The notes under the pieces: model-generated | Seen by the model: the letters and a program-made list of their open reading frames with translations, nothing else | Told to the model about the DNA's origin: nothing | The model's database searches: none | DNA from: Parapristionchus giblindavisi | Lineage: Eukaryota; Nematoda; Chromadorea; Rhabditida; Diplogasteridae | Direction of reading: 5' to 3' | DNA: 64,000 bases | Assembly: GCA_943737045.1 (NCBI GenBank) | Contig: CALSFV010000206.1 | Location: 1,172,501 to 1,236,500, forward strand | In this document: positions 1 to 28,830 of the stretch, in pieces | How the letters are laid out: every line of letters begins with the position of its first letter | How positions within the stretch are numbered: position 1 is the stretch's first letter | Made by a program: the position numbers and the translations under genes

Positions 1-1128
1 CTAGTGTAATACCCCATCAAGAGGTGATATTTTAAAGGTCCACCCCGAACTAATTTGAAACTCTCCGCTCTGACCACACTCTCTCGCTTTCGTTGTCCAC
101 GAGAGAGTATTGCCAATGCGGAGAGAGAAATTAGCTTGCGGTGCGTCACTTACCATCTTTTCTATTCTTGCAGTCTACAAAGTTGCTGTCGTGATCAAGA
201 GGTGTAGTGAAGGTAGAAATCGACAGGCCCATTTCCGAAGTTTTTGATGTGCAGTAGAACGTACCATTCGCCTTAATTTGAACGCAAAATTAATTTAATG
301 TAATTTGTTGTGTTTTCAAGAAACTATGGATGTTCAGCGCTATGTCTGCACCGATAGGGAGATTGAGAAATTTCGCTTATACGGTAAAAACTTCTCAGAG
401 ATCTAAAACTTCCAGATCGAGATTTTACTTGAACAAATTGAAATTCTAATTTTCTTGAGCCAAGTTTGCTTGATTCCCCTTCCCACATCCACTTTTTATT
501 CAATTTTCGGGTCATCCAATGACCAAAAATGTCGTATTTACCTCGTCGACGAATCCTCCAAATCGTACCGGTGTACCCTCATCCGAAACGCACCCAACGA
601 GGGACAGTTCTCCCTTGTTGTCATTCCCAATGTGGCACGCATACAGCTCACTACCGGATTTCTTCAAAGAAAAAAGCGTTTTAACAAATTAGACAAATTA
701 AAAAAAAAATTAAAATAGACAAAGACAAATTTGAATCTGTGAATTATACAGTGTAATACATTGTCATTACCGGACCTTCAAAACAACGACTCAGTTACTC
801 CTTGAGCTATTAAGGATACGCTACGATAAGTTATTACGCTAATTTACGAATTGAGCCGTCAAGGATAAAAATAGTGTCTACTGACGCTACTCTACGATAA
901 GTTAAGCTACGTTAAGTTACTAATTGCAAGTTAAGCTAACCTTGGAAACGCTTTGAAGGATAAAAATAGGGTTATTGTCAGAAAAAAAAAACTAACCTTT
1001 TCCTGTCCATTCTTCATTCCCTCATCGCATGGAATCTGAGGTACTTCATCCATTGGTCCCTCCTCCCAAGGTTTTCTCTGCCCAAGCGCAGAACCAACGA
1101 GAAGAAGACAGCACAGAAGAGGAGACAT
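1..1128 (-). CDS. Cysteine-rich modular secreted protein, gene A (5' end only)
   Basis: Three exons are seen: 997-1128, 542-661 and 154-271, with matching phases (0, 0, then 1). Exon 1 starts MSPLLCCLLLVGSALGQ, a clear signal peptide, and ends in a CDEGMKNGQ motif. Exons 2 and 3 carry YAC, GC, FYC and VDC cysteines spaced as in gene B (3411-20865), to which all three exons are closely similar. The protein is expected to be secreted. The paired two-cysteine modules (Cys, a Gly-rich loop, then [YF]xC) resemble the fibronectin type I-like modules of the nematode MIG-18 family; that is my inference, not a search result. The gene continues left of the window; its fourth exon should lie just outside. 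The start is the only Met that opens a signal peptide and is conserved in gene B. Confidence 0.75.
32..146. mobile_element. Palindromic MITE, family A
   Basis: This is an imperfect palindrome of about 115 bp with a core of the type ACTCTCTCGCTTTC, then GAGAGAGTATTGCCAATG. It lies in the third intron of gene A. The equivalent intron of gene B carries the same element at 19783-19895, so it was present before the gene duplication. Confidence 0.7.
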
Positions 1129-1345
1129 GATCGATGTATGATTTCCAGTGAACGCTCGTCGCTTTTGTATAGAACCAAATGACACTTTAGAAGAGATAAA
1201 CCACGCCGTCTCTTCACTTCACACACTATTTCTCTGGGCTCAATCGTTGTCCTCCTTTATCTTCGATATTAGACGTCGAGGAAAGAAAATCGCTTCTGCA
1301 ACATTGGTAATACGCGTAGACACGACGATTCTAGATAACAGATAG
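1129..1345 (-). promoter_or_regulatory. Conserved 5' flank of gene A
   Basis: This stretch directly upstream of the gene A start is closely matched by 20866-21080 upstream of gene B. It probably holds the core promoter and 5' UTR, but it may simply be conserved because the duplication is recent. A half copy of a palindromic repeat (around 1205-1235) lies inside. No TATA box or splice-leader acceptor could be assigned with confidence. Confidence 0.35.
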
Positions 1346-1694
1346 GAAAAGAGTTAGAGACGTGTGTTTTACAATTACTTGTTATTTCAGTACTTTTCAT
1401 ATACCCCTGAATTTTCAACCATTTCGTTGTAGAGAATCATCGATTAACGTACTTCTTTTCACGGTCCTGTAAACCTCCTCTATCGCCTTTCATTTTAATC
1501 AACAATCAATAGCAGAATTCGTTGTAGATCGACTCAGTCAATCGATATCAAAAGGATATAAAACGATATATTTATTTATTTGTTTGATACACTCGTGACA
1601 GGTTCGGCAGCAAAAATACATTAGTGATAAGAGAAGTAATATATAGAAGAATTAAATCGATGTTCTTGCGAAATTCCTTACGTCTTGCCAAGGA

Positions 1695-1830
1695 ACAAGT
1701 GGTTGTTAAAGGGACTGAAACCATTGTCAAAGGTCTCTTCAACGGTCTACGCTCTCTTGTTGTTAGAGAGCAGAGAAATAGTGTGCGCAATGAAGAGGCC
1801 GTTGATAGAGGCCACTCTCCCTCTAATGGA
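1695..1830. mobile_element. Palindromic MITE, family C
   Basis: The element contains GTTAGAGAGCAGAGAAATAG with inverted flanks ending in TTAAAGGGA-like sequence. Relatives occur at 21176-21295, 28730-28830, 32577-32695 and 54955-55080. It has no coding capacity. Confidence 0.6.
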
Positions 1831-1928
1831 TACTGATTGTGAGTGCAGTCATATACCGGAAAAACGTGCCAGAGTAGCATTCCTCTTGTCTCCAGTATTT
1901 TCTGTCTTCGCATTCCTCAAATCTGTTC

Positions 1929-2174
1929 GTGAATATAATCAGCTATGGAATGATGATTCAATTCTTGGTGATGTATTCGATCTTTCATGAAAGTTCAATC
2001 TATATTGTTTACTTAGAAGAAGCAGCAGCGCGTAATGTAAGTTTCCAAATATTTTATTTTAGGTACACGGAAAGAGTCTTAAGATTTAAAGCGATCTCGG
2101 AGATGTCAAGAGACTACCTCCGGAGATTCTATTCAACGTTGCGAAATAGCCTTCTAGAATGCTTTGTAAGTTAA
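1929..2174 (+). pseudogene. Degenerate copy of the small secreted-protein gene at 23204
   Basis: The region aligns with the first two exons of the gene at 23204-23620, sharing the hydrophobic start, a GTAAGT donor after a codon for Asn, and a second exon beginning with a GlyLysSerLeuLysIle equivalent. Here that second exon hits a TAA codon within ten codons, and the N terminus has lost its clean signal-peptide character. It occupies the same position relative to gene A as the intact copy does to gene B. I infer a decayed product of the segmental duplication. Confidence 0.5.
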
Positions 2175-2245
2175 CTATTGAAGAAAAAAAAACTACTTCT
2201 CAGACAAAAAATATATTGGCTTGCAAAGCTATTGTGTTTGGGATT

Positions 2246-2399
2246 TAAGTTGGCTATTCGGGCTACGGGCCCGAATGCCTTTGCGGCCCACAATGGCATG
2301 CATGCCCGCAACGTCCCTTGCGATGTCATGCCCCCTTTCTCAGCGCCTCCGCGCCACCCTCCGAGGTTGCGGGGCCCGTAACCCCCGAATAGCCAACTC
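2246..2399. mobile_element. GC-rich palindromic MITE
   Basis: The inverted ends are AGTTGGCTATTCGGG and CCCGAATAGCCAACT around a GC-rich centre, in sharp contrast to the AT-rich surroundings. Half of a related element is seen at 11990-12085. It has no coding capacity. Confidence 0.65.
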
Positions 2400-2477
2400 T
2401 ATGTTGGATTCGATATTCATCTTGCTTTTTTTTCAAAATCAGTGCATTCACGCCAAAAAATAATCCCGGCCCTGTTC

Positions 2478-2590
2478 TTAAAGCCTCACCCCAAACTAAT
2501 TTGATACTCTCCACCATGGCCACATTCTCTCATTTGCTTCTTTTCCGCGAGAGAGTGTTGTCGGAGCGGAGAATAGAATTAGCTTACAAG
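2478..2590. mobile_element. Palindromic MITE, family A
   Basis: It starts near TTAAAGCCTCACCCCAAACT and has the family A core with GCGAGAGAGTGTTGTCGGAG. It is more diverged than the copy at 32-146. Confidence 0.55.
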
Positions 2591-2599
2591 GAACCTCTT

Positions 2600-3410
2600 T
2601 TACATTAATCTGGCGATGAGAGATGAGTTATACCTCATTTGAAAGCCCTTCTTCTGTAGATTAAGACTAGGTACTTAAAAAATGCAACGGAGGTCTGTGC
2701 ACGGACTTAAAATTGGAGAAGACGCTATAATGCGCGCAATAATGCACTAGTTCTCCGCGTTATCTCAGCGCTCAACTTAGTCATTCATTAAACGGAAATT
2801 CGACAGCGGAGATACGATTGCTATTGGCAACTATTAGACAAGAATAGGCCTTAAATAACTCTGGATTAGCACTGATAGTGAGCACCCGCACGACTTCGTG
2901 TGACTTGAGTAGCGCGATCACTTTACCTTTACATAATTGTTTCTAAAAGAAATTTTTTTTTAAATATCTACATGTCACGATAAACATTTGAAATAAAACG
3001 TAATGATACGAGTAATATTGATTGTTTTGGGGGGGGGGGGGTGCACTGAGAACAGGAGGATAAAACGAAATGAATAAAATGGAGGAAGGATAAATATTTA
3101 GAATGGAACATAACAAAGGTAGATTGGTGAGTGACAACAAATTAAGTTTTGAAAGACAAAGACATATTTATAGCTTTTCCTGTATTTAATGTGTAATCGG
3201 ATAGGAGATCGGACAAATATATTCTGATTCAGCATGTTTCCGTTATTACTTTTTATTTTTATTGTCAACGAAACGAGCTATGATTCTTAAATTATCTCAG
3301 TACCATGGTTAAATTGCCTTAATTATCATATTTGCTTGGTTAAGTAGATAAACGAATGCATCATAATAAATTTTATCAACATAATTTCATGTAATAAATC
3401 ATTTCATAGG
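2600..3410. other. Spacer between gene B 3' end and the duplicated block
   Basis: No supported gene is present. A short dispersed repeat, with CCCGCACGACTTCGTGTG at about 2885, recurs in similar form near 35140, 48780 and 56490. A run of G follows at about 3030-3042. The rest is AT-rich without recognisable structure. Confidence 0.4.
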
Positions 3411-20865
<17,455 letters not shown>

Positions 20866-21080
20866 GATCGATGTATGATTTCCAGTGAGCGCTCGCCGCT
20901 TTTGTATAGAACCAAATGACACTTTACGAAGAGATAAACCAAACCGTCTCTTCACTTCGCACACTATTTCTCTGGACTCTATCGTTGTCCCCCTTTATCT
21001 TCGATATTAGACATCGAGGAAACAAAATCGCTTCTGCAAAATTGATAATACGTGGAGCCACGCTGATTCCAGAGGACGGA
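20866..21080 (-). promoter_or_regulatory. Conserved 5' flank of gene B
   Basis: It closely matches 1129-1345 upstream of gene A. It probably contains the promoter and 5' UTR. No defined motif is assigned. Confidence 0.35.
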
Positions 21081-21175
21081 TATAACAAGAAGCAGAGAAA
21101 ACTCTCCGTGTTTTGCGTGCTATTTCACCACTCACTTCTTTTCAAAAACCTCAATTTGAATATCTTTTCGGTTTA

Positions 21176-21295
21176 AAGGGATAGTGACCTCTCTCAATGG
21201 ACTCTTCATTGCGCACACTATTTCTCTGTTCTCTAACAACGAGGGAGCGTAACCCTTGAAGATACCGTTGACAAAGGTTTCAGTCCCTTTAATGA
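21176..21295. mobile_element. Palindromic MITE, family C
   Basis: It contains CTATTTCTCTGTTCTCTAAC, with ends TTAAAGGGATAGTGACC and TTTCAGTCCCTTTAA. Confidence 0.6.
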
Positions 21296-21501
21296 ATCAT
21301 CGATTACCAAAGTTCTTTTAGCGATCATGTAAGCCTCTATAGTCTTTCATGTTTTATTTGTTTTTAATTTTAAATCAATAATCATGCTTTACAGCGGCTA
21401 TAGCAAAAGATTCGTTAGAGATTGACAAAGTCAATACGATATACAACGATATACAAAACACTATCTGACAATGAGAGAATTCAACAACTCGGATATTTTT
21501 T

Positions 21502-22991
21502 GGTATCGATGAAAAATAGATTTTTCTGTTTTATGTATGATAATTACAGGCTCAATGAGTGAAGTTCACTGGTACTTGGAAATTCCTTCCAATTGAAAAT
21601 TCGCTTCAGGGGGTGACCACACAACGATTTGGCGCCTTTTCCTAAAAGGTTTATTTTGAATCCAATCGATGCGGGAGTGGACGCAATCGACTCCTTAGCT
21701 AATTCTAAGAAACTATTGTCAAGGGGAGTTTTTCGATCAACGGTCAACGAAGGCTGGAATTTTGAATTTCGAAAAAAATTTCACATTTAATTAATTTTCA
21801 CTATTTTGCTACAACAACCCTACGTTTTTTTTTATTTGCTTAATCGCTTCTAAATATCATAACACAGCTTCAGTTTAAAAATCATATTTTTTTTTAAATA
21901 CGATTACGGTGAATAAATCATTTTTATAATGAAGTCGTGAATTATGGTGTGGCACCTACAGTATCCCGAATTGAACAATTTAGAAATCTGGTAGTTTTAA
22001 ACATATTTTACCGCTGTTCTTGACATGACTAAGGTATACGACTACTCCTCGTCTTCGGAGTGCACCCGTGCCCAGGTGCTGATGTCGATGAAAATTGACA
22101 ATTTTCGTAAATTGATCACTATTTCGTTGTTTGTGATCCAATATCGATAAAAATTGGATCAAAATACCATATTATCATCTATACAAACATACTAAAAAAG
22201 AAAGAGAAACCGTTGACTGCGAAGAAACTCCGGTATTTTTTGTCCGTGGGGTGCGCCGCAGTCCCACACCGTGGTGCAGCCCGCGGCGCACCCCACGGTG
22301 TGGGAGTTACGGCGTGCCCCACGGGATTTGGCCTCTATACGGCGCACCCCACGGACAAAAAATACCGGAGAAGTTATTGTTGAAAAACCAAAATATTGAA
22401 GAATATTTGCCAGCACTGTACCGTGCAGGTGCACTCCGAAGACGAGGAGTAGTCGTATACCTTAGTCATGTCAAGAACAGCGGTAAAATATGTTTAAAAC
22501 TACCAGATTTCTAAATTGTTCAATTCGGGATACTGTAGGTGCCACACCATAATTCACGACTTCATTATAAAAATGATTTATTCACCGTAATCGTATTTTT
22601 AAAAAATTATGATTTTTAAATTGAAGCTGTGTTATGATATTTAGAAGCGATTACGCAAATAAAAAAACGTAGGGTTGTTGAAGCAAAATAGTGAAAATTA
22701 ATTAAATGTGAAATTTTTTCCGAAAATTCAAAATTCCAGCCTTCGTTGACTGTTGATCAAAAAACTCTCCTTAGCAATAGTTTCTTAGAATTAGCCAAGG
22801 AGTTCATTGCTCCCACTCACGAATCGATTGGCATCGAAATAAACTTTTTAGGAAAAGGCGCCAAATCGTTGTGTGGTCACCCCCTGATGCGAATTTTCAA
22901 TTGGAAGCAATTTCCAAGTACCAGTGTACTTCACTCATTGAGCCTGTAATTATCATACATAAAACAGAAAAATCTATTTTTCATCGATACC
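21502..22991. mobile_element. 1.5-kb fold-back element
   Basis: The arms 21502-22070 and 22425-22991 are inverted copies; the ends are GGTATCGATG and CATCGATACC. The loop holds a separate GC-rich hairpin. Each arm carries a 67-codon open frame (21544-21747, minus, and 22746-22949, plus) encoding closely similar peptides containing LGKGAKSLCGHPL. The corresponding place in the duplicated segment (about 1600) lacks the element, so it inserted after, or was lost from one copy since, the duplication. Target duplication was not resolved. Confidence 0.75.
22229..22370. repeat. GC-rich hairpin in the fold-back loop
   Basis: Inverted arms with TTTTTTGTCCGTGGGGTGCG and its complement surround a GC-rich centre. 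It may be an independent MITE captured in the larger element. Confidence 0.65.
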
Positions 22992-23203
22992 GCACCTATG
23001 TCGATTTTCTAAGATAGCGTGTTATACATGAATGCATTCTCAGCGGAAACGGTTGTTTTCATGAAATTCCTTAGCAAGGACGAAGTGGTTGTTCTGGGAT
23101 ACCGAATGTAGGCACATACCGGAACAAAGTGCTAGAGTGGCATCTCAGGAAGACACTGCCTCTTGTCTCTATTTCTTTCGATTTCGCATTCCTCTTCGTT
23201 AAA

Positions 23204-23620
23204 ATGCTCAATCATGGAATAATTCAGTTCTTGATTACGGTTTTCTTGGTTATCTTTTCGATCTCTCATGTAAGTTTAATCAATATAGAAGGTGCAGCAT
23301 CGCATAACGTAAGTATCCAACCATTTTATGTCCGATTTTAGGCAAACGGAAAGAGTCTCAAGATTCAAAGTGATCTAGAAATAGTCAATGGCCTCGCTCC
23401 GAAGGATCTACTCGACGTTTTGAAATGCCTTCGGGACTGCTTTGTAAGTTTACTTTCGAAAAAAAGTCTACTCCTCATTGTCAGACAAAAAATACATTGG
23501 ATTGCAAAGTTCTTGTGTTTGGGATTCAATGCTCACCTTGCTTGTTTATTTTCAAAATCCGTGCAGTATCGCCATATTTACTGCCAGAGTACCCATATTA
23601 TGAGCATCAATAGCAATTGA
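23204..23620 (+). CDS. Small secreted protein, unknown family
   Basis: Exons are 23204-23308, 23342-23443 and 23567-23620 (stop TGA), all phase 0, giving about 86 residues. Exon 1 begins MLNHGIIQFLITVFLVIFS, a probable signal peptide. Exon 2 contains LKCLRDCF. The first intron is only 33 bp. An open stretch at 23644-23781, bounded by CTTCAG and a GTAAGC donor and containing three cysteines, may be a further exon, but I could not join it in phase. The neighbour is gene B, divergently oriented; a decayed copy lies at 1929-2174 beside gene A. Function unknown. Confidence 0.4.
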
Positions 23621-23811
23621 AAAGCGTAAAACACCCTCTTCAGAATCACGATTCATGCAACAATGTAGTATACGTCCCGGGAAATTGCACGCTCGATACG
23701 GAATATGTGCCTGAAGGCGCTATTCATTATAAAATGGATGATGGCGATGAGTGTGGCCTGGAATTCAATGTATCAATAAGCGTAAGCTATTCCCAGCCAA
23801 CTACAATCAAA

Positions 23812-23932
23812 CCCCTGAACTAATTCCACTCTCCGCTCTGCCAACGCGCTCTCGTCGACAAAGAAAGCGAGAGTGCGTTGTCAGAGAAGAGAGTTTCAAA
23901 TTATCTTCTTGGGGTGTGCCTTTAACTGAGGG
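23812..23932. mobile_element. Palindromic MITE, family A
   Basis: Inverted halves contain CCACTCTCCGCTCTGCC and the complement-like AAGAGAGTTTCAAATTA; the right end is CTTGGGGTGTGCCTTTAA. It is located just 3' of the small gene. Confidence 0.65.
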
Positions 23933-24631
23933 CTGGGACGCAATAATGTGTAATATTTACGAAATAATTCTATTTTTTTCTTGAATCTTTTTAGATTTCG
24001 TTCACAATTAATTTCCCCTTCATGTTATTTGTATTGTGCTTCTCTGTTTGTAAACAATATGTAAAGTAAATTAATATTTTATCTTCTTCTTTATGAAAAT
24101 GTGCTTTGATCCTGAAATATTATTAAAGAATTGTTTGATTGTCACATCTAAAGTATTGTACACTGCATTGCAGACGTGGATGAAATGTTGAATAATATTG
24201 CTAAATATCTAAAAAATCGTACTCTTTTCTTCCTTTTGAAAACCAGAACGAAAGCTCATTGTCATCATATTAACTCTCTCAAAATTAATGCTTTCTTGCT
24301 GGTCTTGCTTTCAAATAAGATGGCGTACACTAGAATACAGTGAAATGACAAAAGTCGTCTATGGTACGACTTCATTCCATTATAGTGGTTTGGTCTAACA
24401 ATGAGAGGCAGATTCAGGAAAGAGTCTTTTACTCCAAATGCACTCTAACGATCATTCCCATTTTATAACTGATGTGTGTCGGCTTATTGTTCAAGAAAAG
24501 GGATGATGTACAATGCATATATTATAATAAGTTTATCTTATTTATTATCCGCACAAAATGTACTTGCATAAGAAAATAACAAACTGTATGTAAATACCGA
24601 GACAACGGGAGCCTGCACTCTCTCGCCTACC

Positions 24632-24820
24632 TACTTTGGTATTTCAAGACTTAAAGTCTACTTGCACAAACAGTTTAAGTAGATTTGTAAGTCTACTTAA
24701 AGTGAGACGCAAGTCTACTTAAAGTGAAAATGTGACGTCACTCACTTGAAGTTTACATAAAGTAAACTTTAAGTGAGTGACGTATTTTAAGTAGACTTTA
24801 AGTTTTGAAATACCAGAGTA
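24632..24820. mobile_element. Palindromic MITE, family B
   Basis: The ends are TACTTTGGTATTTC and GAAATACCAGAGTA. The interior repeats AAGTCTACTTAAAGTGA and inverted forms, and includes TGACGTCA. Family members occur at 46464-46666, 51208-51446, 51793-51992 and (partly) 52629-52812. Confidence 0.7.
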
Positions 24821-24941
24821 TTCACTACCTCTCGATTAGCTCTCCACTTCCTCTCACCTAGCCCTATCCGTATAGTCGCTACGTTTAATCGATTGGCTTG
24901 AACGATCGATCTTTGGTTGATATAAGGGGTTCCATAGACAC

Positions 24942-25406
24942 TCATTGCATATCAGGATGTCGTCTGATGATCCCAACCAATCGATGAATCTGTCCGTCTA
25001 ATTCATGGATACGTCGATAAGTTTCGCCGACAACACGACTAATCTCACTTGAGTCTTGATATAAATGGCTCTGCGTGATGGTCCTCGCTGAAAAACACAC
25101 AATGTGAAAAAAATAACAGATAAGATACCGTAAATCGTAAAATCTTTGGATCATGATTCGTCAGAACCATTCTGAATCATTCTGGCTAGCCAACAGTGAT
25201 GATTAGGGCCGCCTTAAAATGAGGCATTTCGTTCTGACGAATCATGAACCAATGAGTTTCCGATGAACGTAGATTGTGACAGTGAATGACAGATATATTA
25301 GGGAATAGAAAAAATGAAAAGCCGTCGGACATACCAACAGTGACTTTGAACTCCCGCTCAATTTGGAGTTGAAGCAAATCGTGGAGAAGATCTTCTACTG
25401 TTATTC
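24942..25406 (-). CDS. Last two exons of an unidentified gene
   Basis: Exons 25335-25406 (72 nt) and 24942-25087 (146 nt, stop TGA) join in phase. The peptide includes EDLLHDLLQLQIEREFKVTV and ends HRLVGIIRRHPDMQ. It is charged and leucine-rich with heptad-like spacing, so a helical or coiled-coil C terminus is likely. The acceptors end in TTTTAAG and TTTTTCAG, the donor in GTATGT. I do not recognise the family and could not place upstream exons, which should lie to the right of 25406. It might be a gene remnant. Confidence 0.4.
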
Positions 25407-27326
25407 CTTAAAATCTGCATTATCATATTGATATATGCTTCATAAGTTGCATAAGTTCAAGCATAAGCTTTCCATGCTCAATAACTCTTTATCCTACTCG
25501 TCATTCTCGGCAAAGGACGTTGTGAAAATGAATAGAGTGTTGAAATTTTCACAATGGTATCTCGAATTCCACACACATTTAGTAATTTTTTTCGGCGGAT
25601 TCGTAGTCAAAATCGCATGGGACATCGCAAGCATACATGGGCAGGGTACTTGGGGCTCGATTCTACTGTGGCAATCCGAAGGAAAATGGTTAATTTTTCA
25701 GGGTTCCTTCGCTTTTTTTCCAAAAATTTCACACAAAAGTCATTTTTTTACGGGGACACTCCACAAATTTTTCGAAAAGCCCTAATGTTACACTGGGCAC
25801 CTCCGTGTCGGCGCCCATGTTTGATCGCAAGGAAAACGAATGTCACTCGTCACAACTCCATGGCAACTTGAGACCATGCCCTTGTCATAGATACTCACCA
25901 AAGTAAATAGCCATGTTTACTCCGTGAATGCTCGTGACAGTAATCTCAACCAATCAATACAATACAATTATTTAGAAAAGTTGTAAATGAAAACATATGT
26001 ATCAAATAAACTCGAAATCTAGTTAGATGACAAAAGTTCTTTGCGCAATCAATGCCCCCATGTCCAATGCTCTTATCAGAAATTCCCGATCCAATAAACT
26101 TTCTGGGAGATTTCTACAAAAAGTGTTCGCGTTGCGTGAGAACCTAGACTTCCTCCGTAAGTTTCTCTTTTAAATAATTCTAGAAAACAATGTATTTTGC
26201 ACTTTGGTCTTAGGTGGATTCAGAAAGTACCTGTTTTTGCAATGTTGTCAATTAATCAGAAAGAGGATCTGTCGATATTGAAACCTCACAATACGTTCAA
26301 CTGAAATTGATTGATATAAAACATTGATGCTATTGGCTGGAATACTGATGAACGAGTACTCCTTGAAAGTCGCTCTAAATATGAGAAACATCTCACTCTC
26401 TCACATTTGCCTGTACTCTCATGATCTTCATCATGATCTTATCTACTCCCGCTGGTGGTTTTTTTTTCTTTGGTGCTCTCTCGTTTCGTCCTGATGTTTT
26501 CGCTCAAATTTCTCTTTCACTCTGGGTTTTCGCTATGTATTCAATCCACGTATTTCTGAATGTATTTCTTTGATATTTCTCTGTTCAAAATTTTAGAAAA
26601 GCAAACAAGTGCTCGCCCTCATCCAATTATCTTTCATTTATCCTTTTTCTTATCCTTTTATTGTCATCCCATTGATTAGTTCTGCTGATTCCTTGTTAAA
26701 TAGCGGTCGCTTTAATGCGAGATCATTCTGATTGTCTCAACTGTCATCATGTACAAATCTTGTGCATTTTGTCGACTCCATTCAAGCGGAAATCCATATA
26801 AATCACCATCCCTTTGAGTTGATTCACAGAGAGCAAACTTGCCCAAATATGAGCAATAGATTTGCCACCTTACACTACTTGTGTACACTATTTGCCCACA
26901 TTCGGGCAAATGGTAGCCTAAAAAAAGGGGATTTACACCTATATACAGGCTAACATTTGGTCAAATCGCTCGCCAACTAACGTTACTCGGGCAAATTTTA
27001 ACTCTGTGTTCGTAAATGCACCATTTACAATGAATGGCCTCATGTTTTTTTAAACTTTGATTGTCATCTATAGTTTAGATTCTATGCAGATGGAACACAA
27101 ATATACGCTGTTGCTGGATGAGAACGGCAGAAAGGTTAGACAATCAAGTTTTAACAAAAAAATATTGTTCTAAAATGTATTATGCAATAAATGAAAAGAA
27201 CAGTAATTTGTACTCAATTTAATTTCTAACTTTAAAACATAGTAGGTTTTTTCCAACGATCAAATTACTTTTTTCCAATGGTTATAATCATACGCCTCGT
27301 ACATTTATGAATTTATTTAAAAAATA
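25407..27326. other. Stretch without a supported gene
   Basis: The region may contain upstream exons of the gene ending at 24942, but I could not support any. Short inverted repeats are present around 26830-26990 (GCCCACATTCGGGCAAAT). The open frames here lack splice context or family features. Confidence 0.3.
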
Positions 27327-27604
27327 ATGCGAGGCGCAGCGGTGCCTGTACATAAAACTCCACCGAGCATTGCTGTACTTCTATTACAGTATCGTACCAC
27401 TTCCTACATATCGTCCCATCAGATCGTGAAGTGGATATTCCTCCTTGCATTTTCTTCAATTCTCTTCATAATGTATCGAACGGCTGTTACTTCGGATTCA
27501 TTGCTCACTCAAACAGGTATTTGCTTATTTATTTATTTATTTGATGCACACGTGACAGGTGCGACAGCAAATACAGGTATCGATCTATACAATATTTCAA
27601 TAAG

Positions 27605-27680
27605 AATTCAAGCTAATTTGAAACTCTCCCTTCTGATTACGCTCTCTTCTCGTATTCTTTTTCTAGGATTGAAAGTAGAA
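27605..27680. mobile_element. Half palindromic MITE, family A
   Basis: One arm is present (AAGCTAATTTGAAACTCTCC). It lies in the first intron of the esterase pseudogene. Confidence 0.45.
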
Positions 27681-28729
27681 ATAAAATTACACTCTCTAGT
27701 TATATATTTAGTTTTCTGTTATGCTTATTGAGCATAATTGTCAATATAATAATTTAATCATCCATGCATCTTACGTTATTGCAAATATGTTGTAGGAGGG
27801 GCAGTGGAGGAGGGTCATGCCGCGGTCTCAGCCAACTCCAAACGCCGAGGTCTGTAGATTTATTTTGACTTACATTGATCTTTCATCCACATTGACATTT
27901 GATCTTTGATCTGTTAAAGTTGAAATTTAATCCATTTGATCATTATTCATAGCAGATGATCTTCGTCACCAACATTCACCGTACATTAGCATTCCTGGAC
28001 AACTGAACTGTACCGAGGATGTGATCAAGCCCAGTCCGAAGGTCACAGTATTCTGGTTCAAGCCATTTTGTTTCCATAGCGAGACAAGCGAAAGACGATT
28101 GCATTTGAGAGAGTTTCTATGTTGAGCGGTCGTTTTGGCTTTCACAGTCTATAGAACATTGTGAGGTATACATCGTTTGTTTGTGCATATGTGAAAGATC
28201 AAATATTCCAATACTCAAATTTGCTAAACTATTATTTAGATAGTCTACTAGTGATAAAATCCTACAGAAACGTGATCGGTCTTTCCGCCCTAGGTCTAGA
28301 CACCGACCACTCCCCTGGGGATGGGCCTCGTCAGAAGACAAGCCCCAGGAGAACAATATTTTTAGTAATTCTTTAATAGGAAATAACAGATCACGGTTCA
28401 GAGAACAAAGTGGAATAGAACACGTAACTGAATTTCAGTCGCCAGATGACGCCAATCAAGTGAGACCTGCTGATATTTCCTATGTGGCCGCACTAGGCGA
28501 CTCGATTACTGTTAGAGTTTGAGCGTTTATGCTAAGTTATTAATCAAATTCAGGAAAAACCGTGCACGTTTTAAAACTCTCACGATTTTTCTTTTCGTTT
28601 TGCACATTTACAAATTAAGACTCCAAGCTCGATTTTTCTTGTATGTATATAATGAAATTAAGATGCTATAGCAGATGCCTAAACTGACAGCGAATTGTCC
28701 TCTTCGCTGCATCAAGTCTCAAAAGGTCT

Positions 28730-28830
28730 CAAAGGACCTTTTGTCAAAGGTCTCTTCAACACGTTCTTTAGTTGTTAGAGAACAGAGAAATAGTGTACAC
28801 ATTGAAGAGGCCATTGAGAGAGGTCCTCAG
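28730..28830. mobile_element. Palindromic MITE, family C
   Basis: It contains GTTAGAGAACAGAGAAATAG with inverted flanks, in an intron of the esterase pseudogene. Confidence 0.55.

Noticed and set aside
24000..24630. CRISPR-like or phage-like repeat structure
   Set aside because: The short repeats in the window are palindromic MITEs and microsatellites without regular unique spacers, and the gene structure is eukaryotic.
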